Positions 8,522 through 17,675 of a stretch of DNA of 64,000 bases are shown here, in pieces. The position numbers and the translations under genes are program-made. The notes under the pieces were generated by a model. It was not told the origin of the DNA. It made no database searches and saw only the letters and a list, made by a program, of their open reading frames with translations. This stretch comes from Ilyobacter_A sp963675185 (GTDB lineage Bacteria > Fusobacteriota > Fusobacteriia > Fusobacteriales > Fusobacteriaceae). The stretch covers positions 248,001 through 312,000 of the forward strand of contig CAXXOH010000003.1 in NCBI GenBank assembly GCA_963675185.2. The letters are read 5' to 3'. Numbering within the stretch: position 1 is the stretch's first letter; every line of letters begins with the position of its first letter.

Positions 8522-10015
8522 TTGGATACAGAATATCTTTTAGAAATGGAAAATATAACCAAAACCTTCCCGGGAGTAAAAGCGTTAGATAATGTTGAAA
8601 TGAAAGTTAGGAAGGGTACTGTACATGCCTTCATGGGTGAGAATGGTGCTGGAAAATCAACATTAATGAAATGTCTAATGGGAATTTATATTCCGGATGG
8701 CGGAACAATTACATTTAAAGGGGAAAAGCTAGAATTGAAAACTGCGACAGATGCATTGAACGCAGGTCTTTCGATGATACACCAAGAGCTTAGTCCTGTC
8801 TTGCACCGTAGTGTTGCTGAAAATATCTGGCTTGGGAGAGAACCTGTAAAAGGGCCGCTAAGACTGGTAGATCACAAAAAAATGAACGAGATGACAAGGG
8901 AGCTGTTGAAAAATCTAGAATTGGACATAGATCCTACAGTTCACATGAGCGAACTTACAGTTGGTAGAATGCAGATGGTGGAGATAGCTAAAGCTACATC
9001 TTACAACGCCAGCTTAATAGTAATGGACGAGCCGACTTCTGCAATCACGGAAAAAGAGGTAGAGCACTTGTTTAAAATAATAAACAAGCTCAGAGCTCAA
9101 GGGGTAGCTATAATATACATAACCCATAAAATGGATGAGGTATTTAAGATAGCTGACGACATCACTGTTTTAAGGGATGGACAATTTATAGCTAGAATGC
9201 CTGCGTCTGAACTAGACGACGACAGCCTTATATCTTTGATGGTTGGTCGTGAACTGAGCGAGGTATTCCCTAAAACTCATGTTCCTATTGGGGATGTAAA
9301 ACTTGAAGTTAAAAACATGACAAAAGAGGGTATGTTTAAAAACGTAAGCTTCACAGCCAGAAAGGGAGAGATTCTGGGGGTTGCTGGGCTTATGGGAGCT
9401 GGAAGAACAGAAGTTATGGAGACTTTATTCGGTGTTAACAAAAAGGATGCCGGAGAGGTATACATAGACGGTAAAAGAGTAGAGATAAACTCGCCTGCAG
9501 ATGCGATAAACAACAAAATAGCTCTACTGACAGAGGACAGAAAAGGTACAGGTTGTTATCTAGTTCTTTCGGTTGAAGACAACATGTACATGGCCAGTGT
9601 AGATAAATTTATTAAAGGCGGATTTTTAGATAAAAAGTCAATCAGGGAAGAATGCGAGGATTACCGTAAAAAATTAACGGTAAAAACGTCAACTCTGGAT
9701 GAAAAAATCGGAAACCTGAGTGGAGGAAACCAGCAAAAAGCTCTAATCGCACGTTGGCTGATGACTCACCCTGATATACTTATCCTGGATGAGCCTACAA
9801 GAGGGATAGACGTAGGTGCCAAGTCTGAGATACACAAACTTATGTGTAAGCTGGCAGGAGAAGGCAAAACCGTTATAATGATATCGTCGGAGCTTCCTGA
9901 AGTTATGGGGATGGCCGACAGGATCATGGTAATGCATGAAGGGGAAGTAACTGGGATAGTTGACAGAAAAGATGCAAACCAAGAGTTACTTTTAAAACTT
10001 GCAACTGGCGAATAA
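8522..10015 (+). CDS. Sugar (probable inositol) ABC transporter ATP-binding protein, RbsA/MglA type
   Basis: This protein of about 497 aa has two fused nucleotide-binding domains, as in ribose, galactose and inositol importers. The first has Walker A GENGAGKST and VMDEPTSA. The second has a degenerate Walker A (GLMGAGRTE), the signature LSGGNQQKALIARWL and Walker B LILDEPTRGID. I choose the TTG at 8522 because it lies 6 nt from the AGAGGTG site; a GTG at 8513 overlaps that site. The membrane partner follows after 49 bp. It works at the inner face of the cytoplasmic membrane. Confidence 0.9.
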   Translation: MDTEYLLEMENITKTFPGVKALDNVEMKVRKGTVHAFMGENGAGKSTLMKCLMGIYIPDGGTITFKGEKLELKTATDALNAGLSMIHQELSPVLHRSVAENIWLGREPVKGPLRLVDHKKMNEMTRELLKNLELDIDPTVHMSELTVGRMQMVEIAKATSYNASLIVMDEPTSAITEKEVEHLFKIINKLRAQGVAIIYITHKMDEVFKIADDITVLRDGQFIARMPASELDDDSLISLMVGRELSEVFPKTHVPIGDVKLEVKNMTKEGMFKNVSFTARKGEILGVAGLMGAGRTEVMETLFGVNKKDAGEVYIDGKRVEINSPADAINNKIALLTEDRKGTGCYLVLSVEDNMYMASVDKFIKGGFLDKKSIREECEDYRKKLTVKTSTLDEKIGNLSGGNQQKALIARWLMTHPDILILDEPTRGIDVGAKSEIHKLMCKLAGEGKTVIMISSELPEVMGMADRIMVMHEGEVTGIVDRKDANQELLLKLATGE

Positions 10016-10064
10016 GATTTGCTTTGAGTTTTCAATATAAATCTAAAAATGGAGGGAATAAATT

Positions 10065-11078
10065 ATGGCTAATGAAGCAGTAGTTGGTAAAAATGTAGAA
10101 TCTAAAGAAAAAATGAAGAAAATACTTAATAAATATGGGATATTTTTCGTACTTATAGCAATGGTAGCTTTGATGAGCACATTGTCACCGTCGTTCTTAA
10201 CAGTTAGAAACCTTTTAAACATTGTTAGACAGATTTCGGTAATAGGTCTTATAGCGATAGGTGTAACGATGATCATAATCACTAAGGGTATAGACCTTTC
10301 TTCTGGATCGTTGCTGGCGTTGTCGGCAGTTGTTGCAGCAAGTTTGGCTCAAAGACCGGACTGGGCTACAAGAATGTTCCCTAACCTGCCTGCGCTACCT
10401 GTTATAGTACCTATCATAGCTGCTCTAGCAGTTGGAGCAATAGTTGGACTTATAAACGGTTCGTTTGTAGCATTTACCGGGATACCTCCTTTCATCGCAA
10501 CTCTAGGTATGATGACGGCTGCCCGTGGATTTGCACTGCTATATGCTGATGGGCGTCCTATAAGTAGCTTGACAGACTCATACAACTTCATCGGACAGGG
10601 ATCTATAGCTGGACTCCCAGTACCTGTACTTATACTTGCTGTTGTCGGCGTGATATCCTACATCATGCTTAACCATACTAAATTCGGTAAATACCTTTTC
10701 GCTATTGGTGGAAACGAAAATGCTGCATATGTATCTGGTGTCAACATCAAAAAATACAAAGTGTTAGTTTATACATACGGATCGCTATTAGCAGGTCTAT
10801 CTGGTATAGTTTTATCTTCTAGGATCAGTTCTGGACAACCTGGACTAGGGCTTGCTTATGAGCTAGACGCGATCGCGGCAGCTACAATCGGTGGTACTTC
10901 CCACTCTGGAGGGATAGGAACTATCGGTGGAACAATCATAGGTGCTCTAATAATCGGGGTACTTAACAACGGACTTGACCTTCTAAACGTATCTGCTTAC
11001 TGGCAACAAATCGTAAAAGGGGTTATCATAGTTGGAGCGGTTGTACTAGACGTTCGTAAAAATGCTAAGAAAAAATAG
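10065..11078 (+). CDS. Sugar (probable inositol) ABC transporter permease, RbsC type
   Basis: The 337-aa integral membrane protein belongs to the ribose/inositol permease family, with about eight to ten hydrophobic segments. It carries the family's GIDLSSGSLLALSAV segment near residue 74 and the C-terminal TIGGTSHSGGIGTIGGTIIGA stretch. It pairs with the preceding ATPase; binding proteins are encoded at 12306-13268 and 16731-17675. A long palindromic hairpin ends this two-gene unit. Confidence 0.9.
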   Translation: MANEAVVGKNVESKEKMKKILNKYGIFFVLIAMVALMSTLSPSFLTVRNLLNIVRQISVIGLIAIGVTMIIITKGIDLSSGSLLALSAVVAASLAQRPDWATRMFPNLPALPVIVPIIAALAVGAIVGLINGSFVAFTGIPPFIATLGMMTAARGFALLYADGRPISSLTDSYNFIGQGSIAGLPVPVLILAVVGVISYIMLNHTKFGKYLFAIGGNENAAYVSGVNIKKYKVLVYTYGSLLAGLSGIVLSSRISSGQPGLGLAYELDAIAAATIGGTSHSGGIGTIGGTIIGALIIGVLNNGLDLLNVSAYWQQIVKGVIIVGAVVLDVRKNAKKK

Positions 11079-11080
11079 TG

Positions 11081-11117
11081 AATATAACAAGGCCGCAATT
11101 TGCGGCCTTGTTATATT
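11081..11117. terminator. Long palindromic terminator
   Basis: Two perfectly complementary 18-nt arms around a 1-nt centre contain a GCCGCAA/TTGCGGC core. It begins 2 nt after the permease stop and works for either strand by symmetry; T residues occur in the arm rather than after it. Confidence 0.75.
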
Positions 11118-11179
11118 CATGTCTCTAAAATAAAGTTAAGCATGTAGGAGAATACACAAATAATTTCCTGGAGGAGCTT

Positions 11180-12124
11180 ATGTCTGATAGTGTTAATTTA
11201 AAGAATATAAGTGAATTAAAATTTGAGAATGTAAAAAAAGATAAAAAATATGTAATTCCATTGGCTATTTTAGCGTGCTTTCTCTGGTCAACTGCTTTTG
11301 TTGGAGTTAAAATAGGTTTTAGATATATGCATGCTCCACTTACCTTTGCGGGTATGAGGTTTTTTTTAGCCGGAATTATTTTAATCCCGTTTTTCTGGGG
11401 TAAAAAAAGTTATAAAGAATTTATTCAGAATTGGAAAGTAATAGCGTATGTTGCTTTTTTAAATACTTTCTTGGGGTATGCATTTTATTACTCAGCACTA
11501 ACGTACGTATCAGGAGCTACAGCTGCGATAGTGATAGGTTCTGGTCCGCTTACCATAGCACTTATGTCACATTTTTTAATGCAGGATGATAAGATGAATA
11601 GGCTTAAATTCTTTAGTATATTTCTAGGTTTAGTGGGTGTAAGTGTTGTTATAATCAACTCCAAGCCCTTTACTAGTCTAGGTAAAAAAGAATTTTTAGG
11701 GATTTTTTTGCTAGTGTTAAAATCTATCTTAGGAGGTCTCGCTAATATAAAAGTAGCAAAAACAAATTCCAGTATGGGGTCTGGGTTTTTAGCTTCAAAT
11801 CAGATGATTTTTGGAGGAGTTCTGCTTTTAGGAATGGGGAGAGCAACAGAAGGAGAGTTTGACTTTTCACATCCAATTCAATTTTATATAAGTTTACTCT
11901 GGCTAGCAATGGTTTCCGCTGTCGCGTTTTCAATATGGTTTTATATTTTGAAATTTAAAAATGTTAAAGTTTCAGAGATAAATATGTGGAAGTTTATAAT
12001 ACCTGTTTCTGGCGCTTTTTTAAGTTGGATGATTTTACCAAATGAATCCCCAGATTTTATCTCGATTTTAGGGATGTTTCTTGTTTTTATTTCGCTAATA
12101 GTATATTCAAAGTATTCCGATTAA
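11180..12124 (+). CDS. EamA/DMT-family transporter
   Basis: This 314-aa protein has ten hydrophobic helices in two repeated EamA halves, preceded by a charged N-terminus of about 30 residues. The first half begins ILACFLWSTAFVGVKIG, the standard drug/metabolite transporter opening. Substrates in this family range from amino acids to drugs, so none is assigned. It sits alone between terminators inside the inositol island, with a CTGGAGG site. It may export or import a pathway by-product, but that is only a guess. Confidence 0.8.
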   Translation: MSDSVNLKNISELKFENVKKDKKYVIPLAILACFLWSTAFVGVKIGFRYMHAPLTFAGMRFFLAGIILIPFFWGKKSYKEFIQNWKVIAYVAFLNTFLGYAFYYSALTYVSGATAAIVIGSGPLTIALMSHFLMQDDKMNRLKFFSIFLGLVGVSVVIINSKPFTSLGKKEFLGIFLLVLKSILGGLANIKVAKTNSSMGSGFLASNQMIFGGVLLLGMGRATEGEFDFSHPIQFYISLLWLAMVSAVAFSIWFYILKFKNVKVSEINMWKFIIPVSGAFLSWMILPNESPDFISILGMFLVFISLIVYSKYSD

Positions 12125-12181
12125 AAAATTTATTATTCTTAAGATTTATAAACTTAATTAGATATCTTGGGGCTAGCTGTG

Positions 12182-12210
12182 AAAAAAATGGAGTCCATTT
12201 TTTTTGTTTT
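12182..12210 (+). terminator. Terminator after EamA gene
   Basis: A short ATGGA/TCCAT stem extended by A/T pairs is followed by a run of eight T. Confidence 0.6.
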
Positions 12211-12305
12211 TTGCAGGTTAAATGCAAAATATTTTGTACATTTACTAAATAAATATATGGAGGTATTGAAAAAAGTTTAGTGTTCTATTTTGAAAGGAGA
12301 CAAAT

Positions 12306-13268
12306 ATGAGAGTTAGATATGAAAGATCCCTTATGCATCTTTTCCTGTCTTTCTTGTTTCTTTTGCTATTTTTTTTAACAGGGTGCTCAAAAAAAGAGGA
12401 GGAAAAGGGAATTAAGATAGGGGTAAGCATATCAAATTTTGAAGATAGGTTTTTAAGCTATGTAAAAGGTGGAATGGAGGACTATCAGATGGGGTTGGGT
12501 AATATTGAAGTTATATACTTTGATGCCGATGAGGATTTCCAAAAACAGGAAGGTCAGGTAGGCTATATTTTAGAGCAGGAAGTGGATGCCTTGGTTGTGC
12601 TACCTGTTAACACTGCATTTACTGCTCATATGACAAATATGGCTAAAAAAGCAAAGGTGCCTATTGTGTATGTGAATCGGTATCCTGCAGAGTTTTTAAA
12701 TAAAGACCTGCCTGAAGACACTTATTATATAGGTTCAAAAGAAAAGACTGCAGGTGTGATTCAGATGGAGTACTTAGCGGAAAAATTAGGTGGCAGGGGT
12801 GATGTAGCTATCCTTATGGGAAGTCTTGTAGTTGAAGCAGCATTTGAAAGAACTGAGGGAGTGGAGGAGGTAGCCCGCAGGTATCCTGAAATAAACATAG
12901 TTAAAAAAAGTAGCGGGAGATGGCTTAGGGCACTTGCTGAAAGCATAGTAGAGGAGTGGTTGCGCTCAGGAGTGGAATTTGATGCTATCGCAGCAAATAA
13001 TGACGAGATGGCGATTGGTGCCATAAGAACACTTGAAAAATATAAAAAACTTGATGAGGTTATTGTTGTAGGGATAGATGCAACAATTGAGGCTAAAAAG
13101 GAATTGGAGGCGGGAAATTTAGCTGCCACTGTATTCCAAGATGGTTACAGTCAGGGAAGGTATGCATTGGAAACAGCTTATAAAATCTCTCAAGGGGAAG
13201 CTGTTAAAAATATAACATGGATCCCCTTTAAATTGATTACTCAAGATAATTTTGAAGAAATTGAATAA
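12306..13268 (+). CDS. Periplasmic sugar-binding lipoprotein of ABC transporter (copy 1)
   Basis: This 320-aa periplasmic-binding-protein-4/RbsB-type protein has a lipoprotein signal peptide: basic start, hydrophobic core and lipobox LTGC near residue 27. The mature part has the two-lobe fold typical of ribose, galactose and inositol receptors, with ANNDEMAIGA and the VVGIDAT segment that forms ligand contacts. It is a clear paralogue of the protein at 16731-17675, sharing the C-terminal WIPFKLIT block. It lies downstream of the transporter genes but has its own start region and follows a separate terminator. It may bind a different inositol isomer from its paralogue. Confidence 0.85.
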   Translation: MRVRYERSLMHLFLSFLFLLLFFLTGCSKKEEEKGIKIGVSISNFEDRFLSYVKGGMEDYQMGLGNIEVIYFDADEDFQKQEGQVGYILEQEVDALVVLPVNTAFTAHMTNMAKKAKVPIVYVNRYPAEFLNKDLPEDTYYIGSKEKTAGVIQMEYLAEKLGGRGDVAILMGSLVVEAAFERTEGVEEVARRYPEINIVKKSSGRWLRALAESIVEEWLRSGVEFDAIAANNDEMAIGAIRTLEKYKKLDEVIVVGIDATIEAKKELEAGNLAATVFQDGYSQGRYALETAYKISQGEAVKNITWIPFKLITQDNFEEIE

Positions 13269-13277
13269 AATAGTTAA

Positions 13278-13492
13278 TTAACTCAAGTTGCTGCTTACTT
13301 AAAAAACAGTATTTTTATCCTATAAATTCTATAAATTTATTACTGAAAACAGATAAAATTATGCAATCAACAACTTTTAATAGTTAGTTTAATAGCTATC
13401 AACTTATAATTTATAGGGTAAAAGTACATTTAATATATTTGAAACCCTAAATGCTTAAATTGAAACTTTTAAAAGATAGCAACTTAGGTTAA
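13278..13492. repeat. MITE-like element, copy 3 (inverted, short)
   Basis: A 215-bp unit has the same two terminal repeats as the elements at 8045 and 28246 but in opposite orientation (left TTAACTCAAGTTGCTGC, right GATAGCAACTTAGGTTAA). The inside lacks the CACGAAT and CACAGAG motifs, so only the ends are conserved. It occupies the gap between convergent genes. Confidence 0.6.
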
Positions 13493-13546
13493 TTAGTCAT
13501 AAGTTTAGATAGTCCTCTTTTGTACAATGTATATTTTTAGATCTAG

Positions 13547-13589
13547 AAAAATAAGGGTGCAACCCAAACTTTGGAGAAACCCTTATTTT
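13547..13589 (-). terminator. Terminator of the iolG operon
   Basis: Arms AAAATAAGGGT and ACCCTTATTTT form a hairpin just past the iolG stop, and on the minus strand it ends in T-rich sequence. Confidence 0.7.
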
Positions 13590-13599
13590 ATTGATTGTT

Positions 13600-14616
13600 T
13601 TATTTTTGTATTTCAGAAATCTTCACCGGTCTACCCTCAGATAGAGATTTCTTTGCAGCCATAGCGATTAGTACAGGTTTTAATCCGTCTATTCCAGTTA
13701 CTGGAGGAGCAGTATCCTCTGCAATTGCCTTGATGAAATCTTTCATTTCGTCTACGAAAGACTGCATATATCTTTCAAGGAAGAAGAACTTAGGTTTTTC
13801 AGCGACTACTCCGCCGTTTGTAGACACAACTGCAGTAGAGTCAGTGTCGTTTGCTACAGCAACCATACCTTTTGATCCAAACACTTCTGCTCTTTGGTCG
13901 TAACCGTATGCTGCTTCCCTACTGTTGTCGATTACAGCAATCGCTCCGTTTGCAAGTTTTAAAGTGGTTATAGCCGTATCTACATCCCCTAATTTTCCGA
14001 TCTCAGGGTTTACCATAGATCCACCAGCTGCGTATACTTCTTCAACTTCGCTTCCAGAAAGGTATCTTACCATGTCGAAATCGTGGATAGCCATGTCCAT
14101 AAACATCCCACCAGATACTTTTACATATTCAAGAGGTGGGGCTTGAGGGTCTCTAGAAGTAACTTTTATAATGTGCGTATCCCCTATTTTACCTGATGTT
14201 ATAGCTTCTTTTACAGCTCTGAAGTTGTGGTCAAATCTTCTGTTGAATCCTATTTGAAGTTTTACTCCTGTTTCTTTTTCAGTTTGTAAAACTTCAGCAA
14301 TTCTGTCTAAATCGAAATCGATTGGTTTCTCACAGAATACGTGTTTCCCTGCTTTCATTGCTTCTATTGATATCGGCGAATGTGTATCAGTTGAAGAACA
14401 AACTAAAACAGCATCTATTTCAGGATCGTTTATGATCGGTTTATAGTCGCTGTACACTTCTTTTATACCAAGACTTTCAGCGAACTCTTTTACCCCTTCT
14501 AGTCTAACGTCAGACATAGCTTTTACTTCAGCGTTTGCCACGTGGTAAGTAATACTTTGAGCGTGCACCCTACCTATTCTTCCAGCTCCTATTATTCCAA
14601 CTTTAAACTTTTTCAT
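13600..14616 (-). CDS. iolG: Inositol 2-dehydrogenase
   Basis: IolG oxidises myo-inositol to 2-keto-myo-inositol with NAD, the first step of the pathway. The 338-aa protein has the Rossmann GAGRIGRVHAQS motif at residues 9-20, the catalytic Lys in CEKPIDFDLDR near residue 97, and the GGMFMDMAIHDFDM segment with the catalytic Asp and His near residue 175. The start used here is the ATG with AAAGGAG 6 nt upstream; an ATG 18 nt earlier lacks a site. It is the last gene of a leftward operon after lacI and the isomerase gene. Confidence 0.92.
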   Translation of the reverse strand: MKKFKVGIIGAGRIGRVHAQSITYHVANAEVKAMSDVRLEGVKEFAESLGIKEVYSDYKPIINDPEIDAVLVCSSTDTHSPISIEAMKAGKHVFCEKPIDFDLDRIAEVLQTEKETGVKLQIGFNRRFDHNFRAVKEAITSGKIGDTHIIKVTSRDPQAPPLEYVKVSGGMFMDMAIHDFDMVRYLSGSEVEEVYAAGGSMVNPEIGKLGDVDTAITTLKLANGAIAVIDNSREAAYGYDQRAEVFGSKGMVAVANDTDSTAVVSTNGGVVAEKPKFFFLERYMQSFVDEMKDFIKAIAEDTAPPVTGIDGLKPVLIAMAAKKSLSEGRPVKISEIQK

Positions 14617-14680
14617 TTTTGTCTCCTTTTGCAAATTTGATGGATGTATATTGAAGGATAACTTTAATCTTTTATTCTCT

Positions 14681-15502
14681 TTATAGATACGCGTCTAGGT
14701 CTTTGCTAAGTCTTTCTGCTACCTCAAGGGCGTTCATTTGCCAGTGCTTAGCGCTAACAAGCTCTACAGACCACCATCCGTTGTAACCAGAAGCTTTTAT
14801 AGCGTCAGCGTATTTTCTCAACGGGATGTCACCGTCTTCAAAGTAGTAACCTCTTAAGTAGTTTTCATCCATTTCCCCGTCAGCACCTAATGCTCTACCG
14901 TCACAGAAGTGAACGTTGCAGATAAGAGCTGGGTTCATGTTTGCGATTTCTTCGAAAGTAGTTTCACCGCTTGCATAGAAGTGCCATGTGTCAACGACCA
15001 TACCAAGGTTTGGCATTCCAACTTTTTCTATAAGAGCCATACCGTTTTTCAAAGAGTTGAATGGCGACCATGCCACAGCTTCTAATTGGAAACCTACACC
15101 ATGTTTTGCTCCGATTTCACAGATTTTTCTAGTGTTGCCAGCAGTTATTTCAAGGATTTCATCCATAGGTCTTCCGTCAAGTTCTACTAGTGGAACTAAT
15201 TGAATATACGGGCATCCTATCGTTTCTGCAACTGCAGAGTATCTTTCAGCTTCCTCTAGCATTTTTTCAAGAGCTTCTGGTCTTGGACTTTCAATGTGGC
15301 AGATGTCGTTGATACAAACTGCTGTAAGGTCACGGTCTTTAAGTTCTTTAGCAAGATCTTCAGCAGTGAAGCCTTCAGCCAAGTATTCATCAAGTTTAGA
15401 TGCTACGATTTCAACACCGTTGAATCCAGATCTTTTAGCGATTTCAAGAGCAGTGATTAGGTTACAACCAAATACAGATTTTGTGTGTAGTGCTTTTTTC
15501 AT
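14681..15502 (-). CDS. TIM-barrel sugar isomerase, IolI-like (inosose isomerase)
   Basis: The 273-aa protein belongs to the AP-endonuclease-2/xylose-isomerase-like family and is closest in length and motif order to IolI, which interconverts keto-inositols (2-keto-myo-inositol and 1-keto-D-chiro-inositol). Metal ligands are visible as the Glu in FQLEAVAW, Asp/His in VVDTWHFYA, His in VHFCDG and Glu in WSVELVS. The start is set by TGGAGG 6 nt before ATG at 15502; an upstream in-frame ATG at 15583 has no site and would add 27 unlikely residues. It is co-transcribed with lacI and iolG. Confidence 0.8.
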   Translation of the reverse strand: MKKALHTKSVFGCNLITALEIAKRSGFNGVEIVASKLDEYLAEGFTAEDLAKELKDRDLTAVCINDICHIESPRPEALEKMLEEAERYSAVAETIGCPYIQLVPLVELDGRPMDEILEITAGNTRKICEIGAKHGVGFQLEAVAWSPFNSLKNGMALIEKVGMPNLGMVVDTWHFYASGETTFEEIANMNPALICNVHFCDGRALGADGEMDENYLRGYYFEDGDIPLRKYADAIKASGYNGWWSVELVSAKHWQMNALEVAERLSKDLDAYL

Positions 15503-15593
15503 TTTAAAACCTCCATTTATATTATTTGTGTTTATATCTAATTTAATAAATAATTGTGCCACGAATTTACCTTTAAAAGTCATATGTTAGGCT

Positions 15594-16619
15594 TTATTTA
15601 CGCTTGCAAGAGTCTCTTATAATTAACTTTGGAGTAAAGATAAACTTTTTATCGGCCCCTAATTCCCTGTTTTTATTTTGTATCAGGTTGAATAATCTGC
15701 TGCAGGCAGCTTCTGACATTTCTTTTATAGGCTGCCGTATTGTTGTCAATTTAGGGGTGATATAGTTTGATATCTCGATATCATCATAGCCTATAATAGA
15801 TATGTCTTTGGGGATATTTATATTCAATGCTTTTAAAGTTTCGATGACTGCAAATGCCATCAAATCATTTTGAGCAAAGATCCCGTCAGATTTTTTGAAT
15901 ATCTCTATATTATTCCTAACTAGTTCGCTTGTCTTAACAAAGCTCTGATCCCCATTGAAAAACATACTTTCTTGAAATTCAATCCCGCTTTCCATAAGAG
16001 CTTTTTTATAGCCCACTGTTCTTAGAGAGAACTGTTCTCCCGGGCTGGTAATGGAAATAATTTTCTTGCAGCCTGATTCGAGCAGATGTTTGGTTGCCAT
16101 ATATCCACCCTCTACATGGTCTGTATAGAAAGTATCAAACTCTTTTGTCTCTTTATTTATTATCTCATGAAAAAAAACAAAGGGTACTCTAGACTTGTTT
16201 AAAAAACTTAAGGTTTCCTTGCTTATGTTGTAATCTGCTATCATTAGCCCGTCTAATTTTTGTTGTTTGACAAGCCTCTTAACATTATTCTTACCAGTCT
16301 CTTTATTTTCCAAAACTGTTACTAGCAAATCCATATTTTCCCAGCCCAATCTTTTTATCAGCTCATTGCTCACCCCCATATAGTACTGGAAAACATCGAA
16401 CGAATCGTAATCTGGCGGATACACTATTCCGATGGTGTTGCTTTTTTTAGTCATCAAACTTCTTGCGCTGGAATTAAACTCAAAACCTAAATTTTCTGCT
16501 ATTTTTTTTATTTTTTGTTTTGTTTCCTGAGAGACTAAATCGCTGTCGTTTAAGCTCCTGGAAACTGTGGATGGATTAACATTTGCTATTTTTGCGATTT
16601 CCTTTATTGTAATAGACAA
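15594..16619 (-). CDS. LacI-family transcriptional regulator (probable inositol repressor)
   Basis: The protein of about 341 aa has an N-terminal LacI helix-turn-helix (TIKEIAKIANVNPSTVSRSL) and a periplasmic-binding-protein-like effector domain. It likely represses the island until inositol or a keto-inositol binds. The start is a TTG at 16619, 5 nt after AAGGAGGTG; an ATG 39 nt upstream overlaps the operator. A perfect palindrome of the LacI-operator type lies about 25 bp upstream, indicating autoregulation of the lacI-isomerase-iolG operon. Many inositol islands instead use an IolR of the DeoR family. Confidence 0.88.
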   Translation of the reverse strand: MSITIKEIAKIANVNPSTVSRSLNDSDLVSQETKQKIKKIAENLGFEFNSSARSLMTKKSNTIGIVYPPDYDSFDVFQYYMGVSNELIKRLGWENMDLLVTVLENKETGKNNVKRLVKQQKLDGLMIADYNISKETLSFLNKSRVPFVFFHEIINKETKEFDTFYTDHVEGGYMATKHLLESGCKKIISITSPGEQFSLRTVGYKKALMESGIEFQESMFFNGDQSFVKTSELVRNNIEIFKKSDGIFAQNDLMAFAVIETLKALNINIPKDISIIGYDDIEISNYITPKLTTIRQPIKEMSEAACSRLFNLIQNKNRELGADKKFIFTPKLIIRDSCKRK

Positions 16620-16643
16620 AATGACACCTCCTTTATCCAAGAA

Positions 16644-16657
16644 TGCAAGCGCTTGCA
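16644..16657. promoter_or_regulatory. LacI-type operator
   Basis: The perfect 14-bp palindrome TGCAAGCGCTTGCA, with central CG, matches the shape of LacI/GalR/CcpA operators. It lies just upstream of the lacI gene and is its likely binding site. Confidence 0.8.
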
Positions 16658-16674
16658 ATCATTGATTTATATAT

Positions 16675-16711
16675 GAGCCCTGACATCAAAATTATCTTGA
16701 GGTCAGGACTC
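16675..16711 (-). terminator. Hairpin between the binding-protein gene and lacI
   Basis: On the minus strand, GAGTCCTGAC pairs with GTCAGGGCTC (one G-U) across a 17-nt loop directly after the binding-protein stop. The T tail is weak, so some read-through into lacI is possible. Confidence 0.6.
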
Positions 16712-16730
16712 TTTATTTTAAGAAATCACT

Positions 16731-17675
16731 CTACATAAAATCTTTGTAGTTTTCTTTTGTAACAAGCTTGAATGGAATCCAGTTGTACTGCTCAACTGTT
16801 TCACCTTTGATTGATTTCACAACAGCGTCTAGACCACCTTTTGCTTGCCCAGCTCCGTCTTGGAATACAGTTGCATTAAGTTTACCTTGATCCATTGAAT
16901 TCAATGCGTCAGGCGTAGCGTCAACACCAACAACTAAGATTTTCCCAAGAAGCCCACTTGCTTCTATTGCCGCTAAAGCTCCGATTGCCATTTCATCGTT
17001 ATTTGATACAACAGCGTCAATTTTATCCCCGCTTGCGATCCAGTTTTCCATGATTTGCATAGCTTTGGCTCTTTGCCACTCTCCAGTTTGCTCTTTTATT
17101 ACTTTAATTTTAGGATATTTTGCGAATATATTTTTTGCTCCTTCAGTTCTCTTTCTCTGAGCGTTGTGGCCAAGCATACCCATTAAGATAACAACATTTC
17201 CTTCACCATTTAATTCTTTTGAAATGAATTCTCCCTGCATTTCACCAGCATCTATCTCTTGTGAACCAGCATAGTAAGCACCTTCAGGCAAGTTTTGAGG
17301 CATTCTGTTTATGTATGAAATTTTAATTCCTTCTTTTACACAAAGGTCAGTCATAGGCTGTGTTGCGTCAGTATCAACCGCAACAACCACAACACCATCC
17401 ATACCCTGTGTTACGAAGTTTTCAACTTGTGCAAGTTGTTTCGCAGCGTCATCTTTGGCGTCAACGAAAGTGACATCAACCTCTTCGCCGTAGCTTTCCG
17501 CAGCGTAAGCCTTCATTGCATCTACCATGTTTATCAAGAACTGGTCATCAAAACTTGATATCGCTACCCCTATTTTTATTTTGTCTTTTTTCTCTTTTCC
17601 GCACCCTCCCATAAAAACCATTGTTAGTAGAACCATTAATAAAACCAGCGAACGACTTAAACTTTTAATACTCAT
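16731..17675 (-). CDS. Periplasmic sugar-binding lipoprotein of ABC transporter (copy 2)
   Basis: This 314-aa RbsB/inositol-binding-type receptor has a signal peptide and lipobox MGGC ending near residue 25, so it is anchored as a lipoprotein. Shared landmarks with the copy at 12306-13268 are IGVAISSFDDQFL, NNDEMAIGALAAI, VVGVDATPDALN and the WIPFKLVTKENY C-terminus. It is expressed alone, divergently from iolE. It most likely delivers inositol to the permease encoded at 10065-11078, since no other transporter core is in the window. Confidence 0.88.
   Translation of the reverse strand: MSIKSLSRSLVLLMVLLTMVFMGGCGKEKKDKIKIGVAISSFDDQFLINMVDAMKAYAAESYGEEVDVTFVDAKDDAAKQLAQVENFVTQGMDGVVVVAVDTDATQPMTDLCVKEGIKISYINRMPQNLPEGAYYAGSQEIDAGEMQGEFISKELNGEGNVVILMGMLGHNAQRKRTEGAKNIFAKYPKIKVIKEQTGEWQRAKAMQIMENWIASGDKIDAVVSNNDEMAIGALAAIEASGLLGKILVVGVDATPDALNSMDQGKLNATVFQDGAGQAKGGLDAVVKSIKGETVEQYNWIPFKLVTKENYKDFM

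Noticed and set aside
16619..16658. Upstream ATG for the LacI-family gene
   Set aside because: It overlaps the operator palindrome and precedes the ribosome site. The TTG at 16619 is correctly spaced from AAGGAGGTG.
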